Source: Hydrogenophilales bacterium RIFOXYD1_FULL_62_11
GTDB lineage: Bacteria > Pseudomonadota > Gammaproteobacteria > Burkholderiales > Thiobacillaceae
DNA: 16,853 nt
Assembly (NCBI GenBank): GCA_001802655.1
Contig: MGZO01000008.1
Span: 1-16,853, forward strand
Direction: 5' to 3'
Below the pieces are notes generated by a model. That model saw only the letters and a list, made by a program, of their open reading frames with translations. It was not told the DNA's origin and ran no database searches. A program made the position numbers and the translations under genes. Shown in pieces: positions 1-8,021 of the stretch (positions within the stretch are counted from its first letter, which is position 1; each line of letters starts with the position of its first letter).

Positions 1-64
1 ACCCCTGACCCCTGACCCCTGACCCCTGACCCCTGACCCCTGACCCCTGACCCCTGACCCCTGA

Positions 65-65
<1 letters not shown>
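1..65. repeat. Heptamer tandem repeat (ACCCCTG)x9, G-rich on the minus strand
   Basis: Nine uninterrupted perfect copies of ACCCCTG plus two further bases run from the left edge of the window to the sufB stop codon; the array may continue beyond the edge. On the minus strand, the sense strand of sufB, it reads as GGGG tracts separated by TCA. That is nine G4 runs with 3-nt loops, which fits the general pattern for G-quadruplex formation. It lies immediately after sufB, where the next suf gene would be expected, so it should be transcribed if the operon continues. There are no spacers, so it is not a CRISPR array. Confidence 0.95.
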
Positions 66-1500
<1,435 letters not shown>

Positions 1501-1504
<4 letters not shown>

Positions 1505-1947
1505 CGTACTTTCTCCTGCAAACCCGGCATCCAGATCGCCTGCATTCGCGGCAGCGCCATGTCGGCCAGACTGACCGCCTCCAGCGCCACCCGCACCGCG
1601 CGGCTGATCAGTTGCCAGTTGGCGCGCGTCGCGCAGTTTTTCTCCAGCGAACAACTGCCCTTGCCGAGCGAACATTCCGTCAGCGCCACTGGGCCCTCGA
1701 TTGCACTCACCACGTCGGCCACCGACACCGCATGCGGCGCGTGGGCCAGGCTATAGCCGCCCCCCGCACCGCGCATGCTGGTGAGCAGGCCCGCCTGCAA
1801 CAGCCGCTTCAACAGCTTGGACACGGTCGGCAGGGGCAGGCCCAGCTCGTCGGACAGTTGCGCTGCGCTGAAACAGCGCGCCGGTTCGCGCGCCAGTCGC
1901 ACCATCAACACGGTGGCGTAATCGGTGAGTTTGGCAATGCGCAACAT
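1501..1947 (-). CDS. Rrf2-family SUF regulator (SufR/IscR-like)
   Basis: A 148-residue Rrf2-family transcription factor of the type found at the head of proteobacterial suf operons (SUF system Fe-S assembly regulator). The N-terminal winged helix-turn-helix spans roughly residues 8-60 (LTDYATVLMVRLA, then LGLPLPTVSKLLKRLLQAGLL, then the GAGGGY wing). Three cysteines, Cys92, Cys99 and Cys105, are spaced almost as in E. coli IscR (92, 98, 104), so it very probably binds an Fe-S cluster and reports cluster status. The ATG at 1947 follows AGGAG. The stop overlaps the sufB start by 4 nt, implying translational coupling. A palindrome 24-40 nt upstream is the likely operator for autoregulation. I leave the symbol blank because iscR and sufR are used inconsistently for this group. 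Confidence 0.93.
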
Positions 1948-1960
1948 GACGGCTCCTGAA

Positions 1961-1995
1961 AACTAAAAATAGGACTGCATGAGTCCTGTTTAGTT
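1961..1995 (-). promoter_or_regulatory. Candidate Rrf2/IscR-type operator before the suf operon
   Basis: The core AGGACTGCATGAGTCCT (1971-1987) is a palindrome with 6-bp arms and a 5-bp centre, and contains GACT-N5-AGTC, the core geometry of IscR type 1 sites. A second, outer pair of arms, AACTAAA (1961-1967) and TTTAGTT (1989-1995), extends the dyad. It ends 13 nt before the sufR start codon, so a bound regulator would block transcription or initiation of sufR-sufB. Binding by the adjacent Rrf2 protein is inferred from position and symmetry. The same arms could also fold as a hairpin in the mRNA. Confidence 0.65.
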
Positions 1996-2232
1996 CAGAT
2001 TTTGGCAAGATCAAACGCGGCTGGTCGGGTCAGGAGGAAAACGCTGTGCGGTCGCTTGGCGGACCGTACGGCGGCCGCCGTCGGGGCGATGGCGGCCAGC
2101 GCAGCCAGCGTGTGCTTGACGCTCAGGCGGCTCCATTGCCGGCCCGGATGAGAAACTGGCGGCCAGCAAAAAAACCGCTGATCGGAATGGGCATGCTGAT
2201 TTCCTTCGAGGGCAGCGCCCTTTCGTCGTCGA
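1996..2232. other. Non-coding gap between dsrA and the suf regulator
   Basis: This stretch contains no recognisable gene beyond the 23-codon frame listed separately. Open frames crossing it give sequence without any family signature. No convincing terminator follows dsrA: the T7 run on the minus strand near 2168-2174 is preceded only by a 3-bp stem (CCG/CGG). Transcription from dsrA into suf is therefore possible. AT-rich sequence near 1996-2012 on the minus strand (TTGATC, then TAAACA about 16 nt later) could be a weak sigma-70 promoter for sufR, but the match is poor. Confidence 0.4.
2123..2194 (-). pseudogene. 23-codon frame after dsrA, possible dsrB remnant
   Basis: An ATG at 2194, preceded by GAAGGAAATCAGC, a good ribosome binding site, opens a 23-codon frame starting MPIPISGF and ending at TGA. 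It starts 38 nt after the dsrA stop, which is where dsrB begins in normal dsrAB operons. DsrB proteins often begin with a short hydrophobic stretch around an SG(Y/F) before the conserved body, so the first eight residues could be what is left of dsrB after a deletion. Nothing after residue 8 resembles DsrB. The frame could equally be chance, or a short leader peptide before the suf genes. Confidence 0.25.
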
Positions 2233-3543
2233 TCAGGCTGCTTTCTGCTGCTTGTACTCCACCCATTTGGCAACTTGTTCGTCCCAGTCGTCGCCACGGA
2301 AATAGGGGTTGGAACGCGGCGCGCTGATCATGTTGGGATCGACCGGAATGTTCATGCCTTCGAGGAAATTGGCCAGCCCGATACGTTCGATCATTTCGCC
2401 GGTGCGCTCGTGATCCAGTGCGTTTTCCGCGAAGAAATCGAGCAGGTTGCGCGCCAGTTCGTTCAGCGCTTCGAAATCCTCGTCGGTTTCCAGTTTCATG
2501 AACGGAATGATCACGCTGCCCATGGTCGCGCCGATTTTCAGCACGCCCTTGCCGCCGACCAGGATCGATACGCCCTTGTCCTTTCCGGGCAGCAGGCCGC
2601 CGGGAATCACGTTGAGGCAGTGCATGCAGCGCACGCAGTTCTTGTTGTCGATGCACATCGCATTGCCGTCCCCCAGACGAGCCACCGACACGTGCGGGTT
2701 GGCTGTGTCCGCTTGCGCCTCGGGGACGATATCGATCGCCTGGGTTGGGCACTTCTTGACCACGTCATTGACCAGATCGCGCATGCCGTGGACCTTCATG
2801 TAGTCCTGTACTAATTCTTCGTTGACGCGGATGTTGTCGCGCCAGGTGCCGATGGTGGCCATGTCGGAACGCTGGATCGCGTTGACGCAGTCGTTCGGGC
2901 AGCCGGAAAACTTGAACTTGAACTTGTACGGCAGAGATGGCCGGTGCATGTCGTCGAGATTGTTGTTGATGACGGTGCGCAGCGCGCGCGCCTCGTCGAA
3001 GCAGGACATTTCGCAGCGTGCCGAGCCGACGCAGGACATCGAGGTACGCAGCGCGGGGCCGGCGCCGCCGAGGTCGAAGCCCATTGCGTTGAGGCCGTCG
3101 AAAACCGGCTGTACGTTTTCGCTGCTGACGCCCTGAAACATGATGTCGCCGGACTGGCCGTGGAAGGCGATCAGGCCGGAGCCGCCATTGTTGACCCACA
3201 CATCGCACAGTTTGCGCAGCAGGTCGGAGGTGTAATGCATGCCGGCCGGCGGCTGCACGCGCAGGGTGTGGAATTCGGCGGCCTCGGGGAACAGTGGCTT
3301 GCCGGATTCGTCCTTCAGTTCGGTGAAGCGCGGAATGATGCCGCCGCCGTAGCCGAACACGCCGACGGTGCCGCCTTTCCAGTAGCCCTTGCGGGTTTCG
3401 TACGAGGTTTCCAGTTGGCCCATCAGATCGACCACCATGTCGTTGTCGCGGGCCAGACGCTTGAGGCCGCTGACGAAGCTGGGCCACGGGCCGCTTTCAA
3501 GCTGGTCGAGCAGGGGAGTGTCGTGTAGGGTGCGTGGAGTCAT
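2233..3543 (-). CDS. dsrA: DsrA, alpha subunit of dissimilatory sulfite reductase, without DsrB
   Basis: A full-length, 436-residue DsrA. The protein normally pairs with DsrB as an alpha2-beta2 cytoplasmic siroheme enzyme interconverting sulfite and sulfide-level sulfur; in sulfur oxidisers it runs oxidatively. Seen in the sequence: the N-terminal LLDQLESGPWPSFVSGLKRL and KGYWKGGTVGVFGYGGG blocks; Cys171-x5-Cys177 (CVGSARC) and Cys215-x3-Cys219 (CPNDC), the ligands of the siroheme-coupled [4Fe-4S] cluster; and a ferredoxin insert with Cys265 (CPTQA) and CVRCMHC (Cys303, 306, 309). The ATG at 3543 follows AAAGGA at good spacing. No truncation or frameshift is visible. The oddity is the context: no dsrB, dsrEFH or dsrC follows, and the next gene is a suf regulator. 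Either it complements a dsrAB copy elsewhere or it is a relict. The catalytic direction cannot be told from motifs alone. Confidence 0.95.
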   Translation of the reverse strand: MTPRTLHDTPLLDQLESGPWPSFVSGLKRLARDNDMVVDLMGQLETSYETRKGYWKGGTVGVFGYGGGIIPRFTELKDESGKPLFPEAAEFHTLRVQPPAGMHYTSDLLRKLCDVWVNNGGSGLIAFHGQSGDIMFQGVSSENVQPVFDGLNAMGFDLGGAGPALRTSMSCVGSARCEMSCFDEARALRTVINNNLDDMHRPSLPYKFKFKFSGCPNDCVNAIQRSDMATIGTWRDNIRVNEELVQDYMKVHGMRDLVNDVVKKCPTQAIDIVPEAQADTANPHVSVARLGDGNAMCIDNKNCVRCMHCLNVIPGGLLPGKDKGVSILVGGKGVLKIGATMGSVIIPFMKLETDEDFEALNELARNLLDFFAENALDHERTGEMIERIGLANFLEGMNIPVDPNMISAPRSNPYFRGDDWDEQVAKWVEYKQQKAA

Positions 3544-3604
3544 CGCGGTATCCTTTCAAGTTCGAAAGTAACGCTTCAGTCTAGACAATACCTGAGTGTT
3601 TTTA

Positions 3605-3634
3605 TCGGGATTGCCCAAATGGGTAGTATCCCGA
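3605..3634. promoter_or_regulatory. Nested dyad between mtgA and dsrA
   Basis: Arms TCGGGAT (3605-3611) and ATCCCGA (3628-3634) enclose a second pair, CCC (3614-3616) and GGG (3621-3623). A-rich sequence flanks the dyad on one side and T-rich on the other. In the direction of mtgA transcription the hairpin is followed by ATAAAAA rather than a T-run, so it is a poor intrinsic terminator. Its position about 60 nt upstream of the dsrA start suggests an operator or leader structure for dsrA. I could not identify a confident dsrA promoter. Confidence 0.4.
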
Positions 3635-3656
3635 AAAATCTTTTAAAAACGCCGGC

Positions 3657-4355
3657 TTATTGCGGCACCTGGGCGTAACCCATGTAGCGTTTGATGACTG
3701 CAACCCGGCGCTGATAGCCACGTGAGTTGCGGTGGTTTTCAAACCAGCGCGGGTTGGGTGCCATGGCGGCCAGACGGGCGGCCTGATCGCGGTTGAGGTT
3801 GGCGGCAGACTGTTTGTAATAACGACGGGAGGCAGCTTCGGCACCGTAAATGCCATTGCCCCATTCAATGACGTTGAGATACACCTCCAGAATCCGCCGC
3901 TTGCTCCAGGTGGCTTCGATCATCAGGGTGATGACGGCTTCCTGGCCTTTGCGGGTGAAGCTGCGGTCGCCGGAGAGGAACAGGTTTTTGGCGAGTTGCT
4001 GGCTGATGGTGGAACCACCGGCAACGAGCTTGCCCTTTTTCAGGTTTTTTTTGACGGCGGCTTCAATGCCTTCAACGTCAAAGCCTTCGTGTGAGAGGAA
4101 TTTCGCGTCTTCGGCGGCAACGATGGCACGCTTCAGGTGGATGGATATCTTGTCGTAGGGCACCCATTTGTGGCGCAGTTCGGCGTCGGGGTTCTTGTCC
4201 TGCTGGCGCGCCAGACCCGCTTCCATGAAAGCGGTGGAGGTGGGGTTGTGATCGATCCACCACAACACGTGGGCGAAAATCCACAGCTGATACAACAGCA
4301 GCAACGCAACTGCCGCCGCAATACCTTTCCCGATCCAGCGCAGTGCCGTTTTCAT
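3657..4355 (-). CDS. mtgA: Monofunctional peptidoglycan glycosyltransferase MtgA
   Basis: A 232-residue GT51 enzyme that polymerises lipid II into glycan strands without a transpeptidase domain. Residues 11-35 form one membrane-spanning segment (AAAVALLLLYQLWIFAHVLWW), which anchors it with the catalytic domain in the periplasm. Hallmarks are EDAKFLSHEGFD with catalytic Glu82, GGSTISQQLAKNLFL (113-127), RKGQE with Glu139, and EVYLNVIEWGNGIYGAEAAS. Length matches the family. The ATG at 4355 overlaps the aroE stop by 4 nt (ATGA), so the two are co-translated; an aroE-mtgA pair is a familiar betaproteobacterial arrangement. Confidence 0.97.
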   Translation of the reverse strand: MKTALRWIGKGIAAAVALLLLYQLWIFAHVLWWIDHNPTSTAFMEAGLARQQDKNPDAELRHKWVPYDKISIHLKRAIVAAEDAKFLSHEGFDVEGIEAAVKKNLKKGKLVAGGSTISQQLAKNLFLSGDRSFTRKGQEAVITLMIEATWSKRRILEVYLNVIEWGNGIYGAEAASRRYYKQSAANLNRDQAARLAAMAPNPRWFENHRNSRGYQRRVAVIKRYMGYAQVPQ

Positions 4356-5221
4356 GTGCGCAGTCCCCGCGGGGAGGACGCCGACAGACGTTTATGCCCT
4401 TCAGGGTGCTCGCCTTCCAGGCGGTCTTGGCGCAGGCTCGCGATCACGGGTGCGGTATCAGGCCGCACGCCGCGCCACAGATAAAAGGCTTCGGCCGCCT
4501 GTTCCACCAGCATGCCGAGGCCATCGGCGGTCGTTCCGCCATGGCTGCGCGCGAAGTCGAGAAAGGGCGTGTCGCGGCCATACATCATGTCGTAGGCCAG
4601 TGTGTTCGCACCGAACAGGCGTGGAGACAGCGGGGGCAATTCGCCCGCCAGGCTGGAAGCGGTCGCGTTGATGACGACATCAAACGGCATGTCGGCTGCC
4701 TCAAAAGTAGCCGTGCTGACGCCACGCCCGAACCGTTCGGCCAGTTCCTCTGCGCGGCTGAGTGTGCGGTTGGCAATCACCAATGCCGAGGGCTGCTGAT
4801 CGAGCAATGGTTCGATCACCCCCCGCGCTGCGCCGCCGGCGCCAAGCAGCAGGATGCGCTTTCCGCCGAGTGCGCAGTGCAGGTTGCGGGTGAGATCGGC
4901 GACCAGTCCGGCGCCGTCGGTGTTGTCGCCAAGGATGCCGTCACTGTTGAAGCTCAACGTATTGACTGCCCCGGCGCGCTCGGCGCGCGGGCTCACGCGC
5001 TGCGCCAGTTTGAATGCCGTTTCCTTGAACGGTACGGTGACGTTCGCCCCGCGTCCTCCTGCTGCGATGAAAGCTGCCACGCTGTCGGCAAAGCCGTCCA
5101 GCGGCGCGAGAATGGCTTCGTAGGACACGTCCTGTCCGGTTTGGCGGGCAAACGCGGCATGGATCAGCGGGGATTTGGAGTGGGCAACGGGGTGCCCGAA
5201 AACAGCGTAACGATCAGTCAT
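4352..5221 (-). CDS. aroE: Shikimate dehydrogenase
   Basis: A 289-residue NADP-dependent shikimate dehydrogenase, reducing 3-dehydroshikimate to shikimate in the aromatic amino acid pathway. It has the substrate-binding SKSPLIH block (residues 15-21), NVTVPFK with catalytic Lys66, GDNTDG with catalytic Asp102, the nucleotide-binding GAGGAARG loop (127-134), and the C-terminal DGLGMLVEQAAEAFYLW. The last 20 or so residues (EGEHPEGHKRLSASSPRGLRT) are a polar tail beyond the usual end of the fold, produced by read-in to the mtgA overlap. The start at 5221 lies 37 nt after the rhodanese stop, on the same strand, so the two are probably co-transcribed. Confidence 0.97.
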   Translation of the reverse strand: MTDRYAVFGHPVAHSKSPLIHAAFARQTGQDVSYEAILAPLDGFADSVAAFIAAGGRGANVTVPFKETAFKLAQRVSPRAERAGAVNTLSFNSDGILGDNTDGAGLVADLTRNLHCALGGKRILLLGAGGAARGVIEPLLDQQPSALVIANRTLSRAEELAERFGRGVSTATFEAADMPFDVVINATASSLAGELPPLSPRLFGANTLAYDMMYGRDTPFLDFARSHGGTTADGLGMLVEQAAEAFYLWRGVRPDTAPVIASLRQDRLEGEHPEGHKRLSASSPRGLRT

Positions 5222-5258
5222 GGCGCGCTATTCTAAAGCAGCGCGGACTGAAGACGTG

Positions 5259-5714
5259 TCAGGTCTGGGTCCATGGAAGACCGCGTTGCTTCCAGCCGTT
5301 GAACGCGTTGCGGTGGCCGGTGTTTTTGTCGAGATCGCCCTCAAATCCCTCCAGCACGTTGTAGCAATGCCTCAAGCCGGCCTCGGTGCCAGCGATTGCG
5401 GCGCGATGCGAGCGGTGACCGCTGCGGCAGATGAAAAACAGCAGCGACTCCGGATCAACAGCCTGTTTGAGTTGCGCGGAAAAATGTGGGTTGATGACCC
5501 AGCCCGGCCAGGATTGCCACTCGACGTGCACGGCACCGGGCAGGGCGCCGGTCAACTCCAGCTCGGCACGCGAACGCACATCGATGAGCTGCGCGCCCGG
5601 CGCCAGTTGCAATAACTCATGCGCTTCATGCGGTTGCAGCGCACCAATATATGGCCATGCCTGAGCCTGGCTGCGAATATGGGCGGCGTTGAGCAGTTCG
5701 GTGATGCGTCCCAT
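5259..5714 (-). CDS. Single-domain rhodanese-like sulfurtransferase
   Basis: A 151-residue protein with one rhodanese domain over roughly residues 23-135. It contains AQLIDVRSRAELELTGALPGAVHVEW (41-66) and the active loop CRSGHRS, whose Cys96 would carry the persulfide, then the typical tail NVLEGFEGDLD...GWKQRGLPW. No signal peptide is apparent, so it is probably cytosolic. The ATG at 5714 follows GGGAGCC at proper spacing; the longer open frame upstream runs into the glnA control region and is not credible. The natural donor and acceptor cannot be told from sequence. Its position at the head of a unit leading to aroE, mtgA and dsrA may be chance or reflect sulfur trafficking. Confidence 0.9.
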   Translation of the reverse strand: MGRITELLNAAHIRSQAQAWPYIGALQPHEAHELLQLAPGAQLIDVRSRAELELTGALPGAVHVEWQSWPGWVINPHFSAQLKQAVDPESLLFFICRSGHRSHRAAIAGTEAGLRHCYNVLEGFEGDLDKNTGHRNAFNGWKQRGLPWTQT

Positions 5715-5770
5715 GATTTGGCTCCCGGATTGTTTAATGCAGTATATGCACGCTTGAGGAGTTGGTTTTG

Positions 5771-5787
5771 TGCACAAAATTAGTGCA
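5771..5787 (+). promoter_or_regulatory. NtrC binding site 1 upstream of glnA
   Basis: TGCACAAAATTAGTGCA fits TGCAC-N7-GTGCA, the symmetric NtrC (NRI) recognition pattern, with no mismatch in either half site. Its centre is about 139 bp upstream of the start site predicted from the sigma-54 promoter. Together with site 2 it should act as the enhancer for glnA. Confidence 0.8.
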
Positions 5788-5800
5788 TCGTTTATGGGGG

Positions 5801-5817
5801 TGCGATAAAATGGTGCA
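5801..5817 (+). promoter_or_regulatory. NtrC binding site 2 upstream of glnA
   Basis: TGCGATAAAATGGTGCA keeps one perfect half site (GTGCA) and three of five bases in the other. Its centre is 30 bp from that of site 1, about three helical turns, and about 109 bp upstream of the predicted start site. This resembles the paired high-affinity sites at E. coli glnAp2, so NtrC dimers would lie on the same face of the DNA. Confidence 0.65.
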
Positions 5818-5891
5818 TATACTCCTTGACTACTGGGTTTGTCTCCACAGCGTGCCCTTGTGGCACAATGCCGGGTAGATATTTTCAGGTG

Positions 5892-5907
5892 TGGCACGGT
5901 TTCTGCT
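5892..5907 (+). promoter_or_regulatory. Sigma-54 promoter of glnA
   Basis: TGGCACGGTTTCTGCT matches the sigma-54 consensus TGGCACG-N4-TTGCW with a single mismatch and has the exact GG-N10-GC spacing (5893-5894 and 5905-5906). The predicted start is near 5918, giving a leader of about 55 nt. Upstream NtrC-type sites and the ntrBC genes downstream support nitrogen-limited activation. Confidence 0.88.
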
Positions 5908-5922
5908 GGCTGAACATCCCGT

Positions 5923-5938
5923 ACATATCGAAATATGT
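5923..5938 (+). other. Short hairpin at the 5' end of the predicted glnA leader
   Basis: ACATAT (5923-5928) and ATATGT (5933-5938) pair around a CGAA loop. If transcription starts near 5918 this small AU-rich hairpin would sit at the very 5' end of the mRNA, where it could affect stability. It may also be a protein binding site or chance. Confidence 0.35.
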
Positions 5939-5972
5939 CGTTTAACCTAATTTCAGCTTGAGGAGATTCAGC

Positions 5973-7382
5973 ATGGCTGTGGCCAAAGTGATGAAAATGA
6001 TTCAGGACAACGAAGTTAAATTCGTTGACCTGCGCTTTACCGATACCCGTGGCAAAGAACAACACGTGTCGATTCCGGCCCGCCTGGTGGATGCCGAGTG
6101 GTTTGAAGCCGGCCATCCGTTCGATGGTTCGTCGATTTCAGGCTGGAAAGGGATTCAGGCATCCGACATGCTGCTGTCTCCCGATCCGGAGTCAGCCTGG
6201 CTCGACCCCTTCTTCGATGAAACGACCCTGATCCTGACCTGTGACGTGATCGAGCCTTCCGACGGCAAAGGCTACGAGCGCGACCCGCGTTCGGTTGCCA
6301 AGCGCGCCGAGGCCTACCTCAAGTCGACGGGCCTCGCTGATACCGCCTACTTCGGCCCTGAGCCCGAATTCTTCATTTTTGATTCCATCACCTGGCATGA
6401 CGACATGTCTGGCTGCGGGGTGAAAATCAACTCTGAAGAGGCGTCATGGTCGTCTGCTGAAAAATTCGAGAACGGTAATACCGGGCACCGTCCGGGCATC
6501 AAGGGCGGTTATTTCCCGGTTCCCCCGGTTGATTCGCTGCAGGACATTCGCGCCGCCATGGTGCTGGCGCTGGAAGAGGCCGGCATCCCGGTTGAGGTGT
6601 TCCACCATGAAGTGGCGACCGCTGGCCAGTGCGAAATCGGCACCCAGTTCAGCACGCTGACCAAGCGCGCCGATTGGACGCAGATGCTGAAATACATCGT
6701 GCACAATGTTTCGCATGCCTACGGCAAAACCGCGACCTTCATGCCCAAGCCCATCGTCGGCGACAACGGCTCCGGTATGCACGTTCACATGTCCTTGTGG
6801 AAAGACGGCAAGAATCTGTTCGCTGGCAACGGTTACGCCGGCCTGTCCGAAATGTGTCTGTATTACATCGGCGGTGTGATCAAGCACGCCAAGGCACTGA
6901 ACGCCATCACCAATCCATCGACCAACTCGTACAAGCGTTTGGTTCCAGGCTTTGAAGCACCGGTGATGCTGGCCTATTCGGCACGCAACCGTTCGGCTTC
7001 GATCCGGATTCCGATCGCCGCCAGCGAAAAGGCACGCCGCATCGAAACCCGCTTCCCCGATCCGATGGCCAACCCCTATTTGTGCTTTGCCGCACTGATG
7101 ATGGCGGGCCTCGATGGCATCCAGAACAAGATTCACCCCGGCGATCCGTCGGACAAGGATTTATACGATCTGCCGCCGGAAGAAGACGCGAAGATTCCCA
7201 AGGTTTGTCACAGCCTGGAAATGGCGCTGGACGAACTCGACAAGGATCGCGAGTTCCTCACTCGTGGCGGTGTATTCACCAATGACATGATTGACGCTTA
7301 CATCACCCTGAAGATGGAAGAAGTCACCAAGTACCGCATGACCACCCACCCGGTTGAATTTGCGATGTATTACTCCCTGTAA
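5973..7382 (+). CDS. glnA: Glutamine synthetase, type I (GSI-beta)
   Basis: A 469-residue GlnA that joins ammonium to glutamate with ATP; it forms a cytosolic dodecamer. Seen: the N-terminal beta-grasp FVDLRFTDTRGKEQHV, the DGSSISGW loop (51-58), EPEFFIFD metal-site region (130-137), NGSGMHVHMSLW (265-276), and SARNRSASIRIP (336-347). Tyr398 in DLYDLPPEE is the adenylylation site of GSI-beta enzymes, implying control by GlnE. The ATG at 5973 follows GAGGAGATTCAGC; the earlier in-frame start lacks the family N-terminus. It is transcribed alone from the sigma-54 promoter and closed by a strong terminator. Confidence 0.99.
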   Translation: MAVAKVMKMIQDNEVKFVDLRFTDTRGKEQHVSIPARLVDAEWFEAGHPFDGSSISGWKGIQASDMLLSPDPESAWLDPFFDETTLILTCDVIEPSDGKGYERDPRSVAKRAEAYLKSTGLADTAYFGPEPEFFIFDSITWHDDMSGCGVKINSEEASWSSAEKFENGNTGHRPGIKGGYFPVPPVDSLQDIRAAMVLALEEAGIPVEVFHHEVATAGQCEIGTQFSTLTKRADWTQMLKYIVHNVSHAYGKTATFMPKPIVGDNGSGMHVHMSLWKDGKNLFAGNGYAGLSEMCLYYIGGVIKHAKALNAITNPSTNSYKRLVPGFEAPVMLAYSARNRSASIRIPIAASEKARRIETRFPDPMANPYLCFAALMMAGLDGIQNKIHPGDPSDKDLYDLPPEEDAKIPKVCHSLEMALDELDKDREFLTRGGVFTNDMIDAYITLKMEEVTKYRMTTHPVEFAMYYSL

Positions 7383-7400
7383 GCGCGACGCGCGAACAGC

Positions 7401-7428
7401 AAAAAGGGCAGCTTCGGCTGTCCTTTTT
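7401..7428 (+). terminator. Intrinsic terminator of glnA
   Basis: A 12-bp stem (7401-7412 with 7417-7428, one G-T pair) closed by a TTCG tetraloop ends in a run of T residues, starting 18 nt after the glnA stop codon. This is a textbook Rho-independent terminator. Confidence 0.93.
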
Positions 7429-7443
7429 TATGGGTATCCATTC

Positions 7444-7463
7444 GCCGCAACACGGGTTGCGGC
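7444..7463. other. Perfect 8-bp hairpin between glnA and the DUF4124 gene
   Basis: GCCGCAAC (7444-7451) pairs with GTTGCGGC (7456-7463) around an ACGG loop. No T-run follows, so it is not a second intrinsic terminator. It lies about 54 nt before the next start codon and could be a backup to the glnA terminator or part of the next gene's upstream region. Confidence 0.45.
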
Positions 7464-7516
7464 TTCAGAATGCGCTGTTTTAACCGTTATGAAGTGGGTA
7501 CGTTACACTCAATCCC

Positions 7517-7990
7517 ATGCAAAAATCGCCCCTCTTTTTTCTGCTGTCCCTGGTTCTGGCTGCCCCTGCGCAAGCTGAAATCTACAAATATATCGATGAA
7601 AGTGGTCATGTCACTTTCACCGATGTGTACAAAAAAGGGGCCAAACGGATCGATATTCCGGGCGCGCCCATGTCGTTGCCACCCCGCGGAACCTCATCCG
7701 GCAAGCGTGCCGCTGCCACCCCCAGCCCGGCCGATTTCCCGCGCATTGACGCAGGCACGCAAAAGCGCCGTGACGACATACGCCGTCAGGTGTTGCAGGA
7801 TGAAATCAATGGCGAGCGCAAGAATGCGGCTGAGGCGCGCCGTCAGTTGACCCTGGGTGAAAGACTGGCGCCAGGTGAGCGAAAGACAGATGCGAGTTAC
7901 CAGAATCGCATTAAAAACCTGCGCAATAGCGTGCAGCAGCACGAGCAGAACGTGGTGTCCATCCAGCGGGAATTGGCGAATCTGAAGTAG
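7517..7990 (+). CDS. Secreted DUF4124-domain protein
   Basis: A 157-residue protein. Residues 1-20 form a Sec signal peptide (hydrophobic FFLLSLVLAAPAQA, likely cleaved after AQA), so it is probably periplasmic. Residues 21-50 (EIYKYIDESGHVTFTD) are the DUF4124 motif, a short beta-rich segment common in proteobacterial envelope proteins with no known activity. A low-complexity Pro/Ser/Ala linker follows, then charged helices (about 80-157, rich in R, E, Q) with coiled-coil potential. The ribosome binding site is weak. It lies between glnA and ntrB, a position kept in several betaproteobacteria as far as I recall, but no role in nitrogen control is known. Confidence 0.88.
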   Translation: MQKSPLFFLLSLVLAAPAQAEIYKYIDESGHVTFTDVYKKGAKRIDIPGAPMSLPPRGTSSGKRAAATPSPADFPRIDAGTQKRRDDIRRQVLQDEINGERKNAAEARRQLTLGERLAPGERKTDASYQNRIKNLRNSVQQHEQNVVSIQRELANLK

Positions 7991-8021
7991 GGTTTGCGCT
8001 GTTTTTTGTACCACGCACCGA

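Larger units (their letters stand above)
5741..5823. repeat. 11-bp inverted repeat in the rhodanese-glnA intergenic region
   Basis: AGTATATGCAC (5741-5751) and its exact reverse complement GTGCATATACT (5813-5823) flank the region holding the NtrC-type sites. Each arm carries a TGCAC/GTGCA half site and the hexamer TATACT facing outward. The left-arm TATACT (5746-5741, minus strand) is well placed as a -10 element for the rhodanese gene, about 27 nt before its start codon; no clear -35 was found. Confidence 0.6.

Noticed and set aside
5866..5880. A second sigma-54 site (TGGCACAATGCCGGG)
   Set aside because: The -24 block is good, but ten bases after GG there is GG rather than GC, so the -12 element is missing.
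7444..7463. Second terminator after glnA
   Set aside because: A strong stem, but no T-run follows on either strand.
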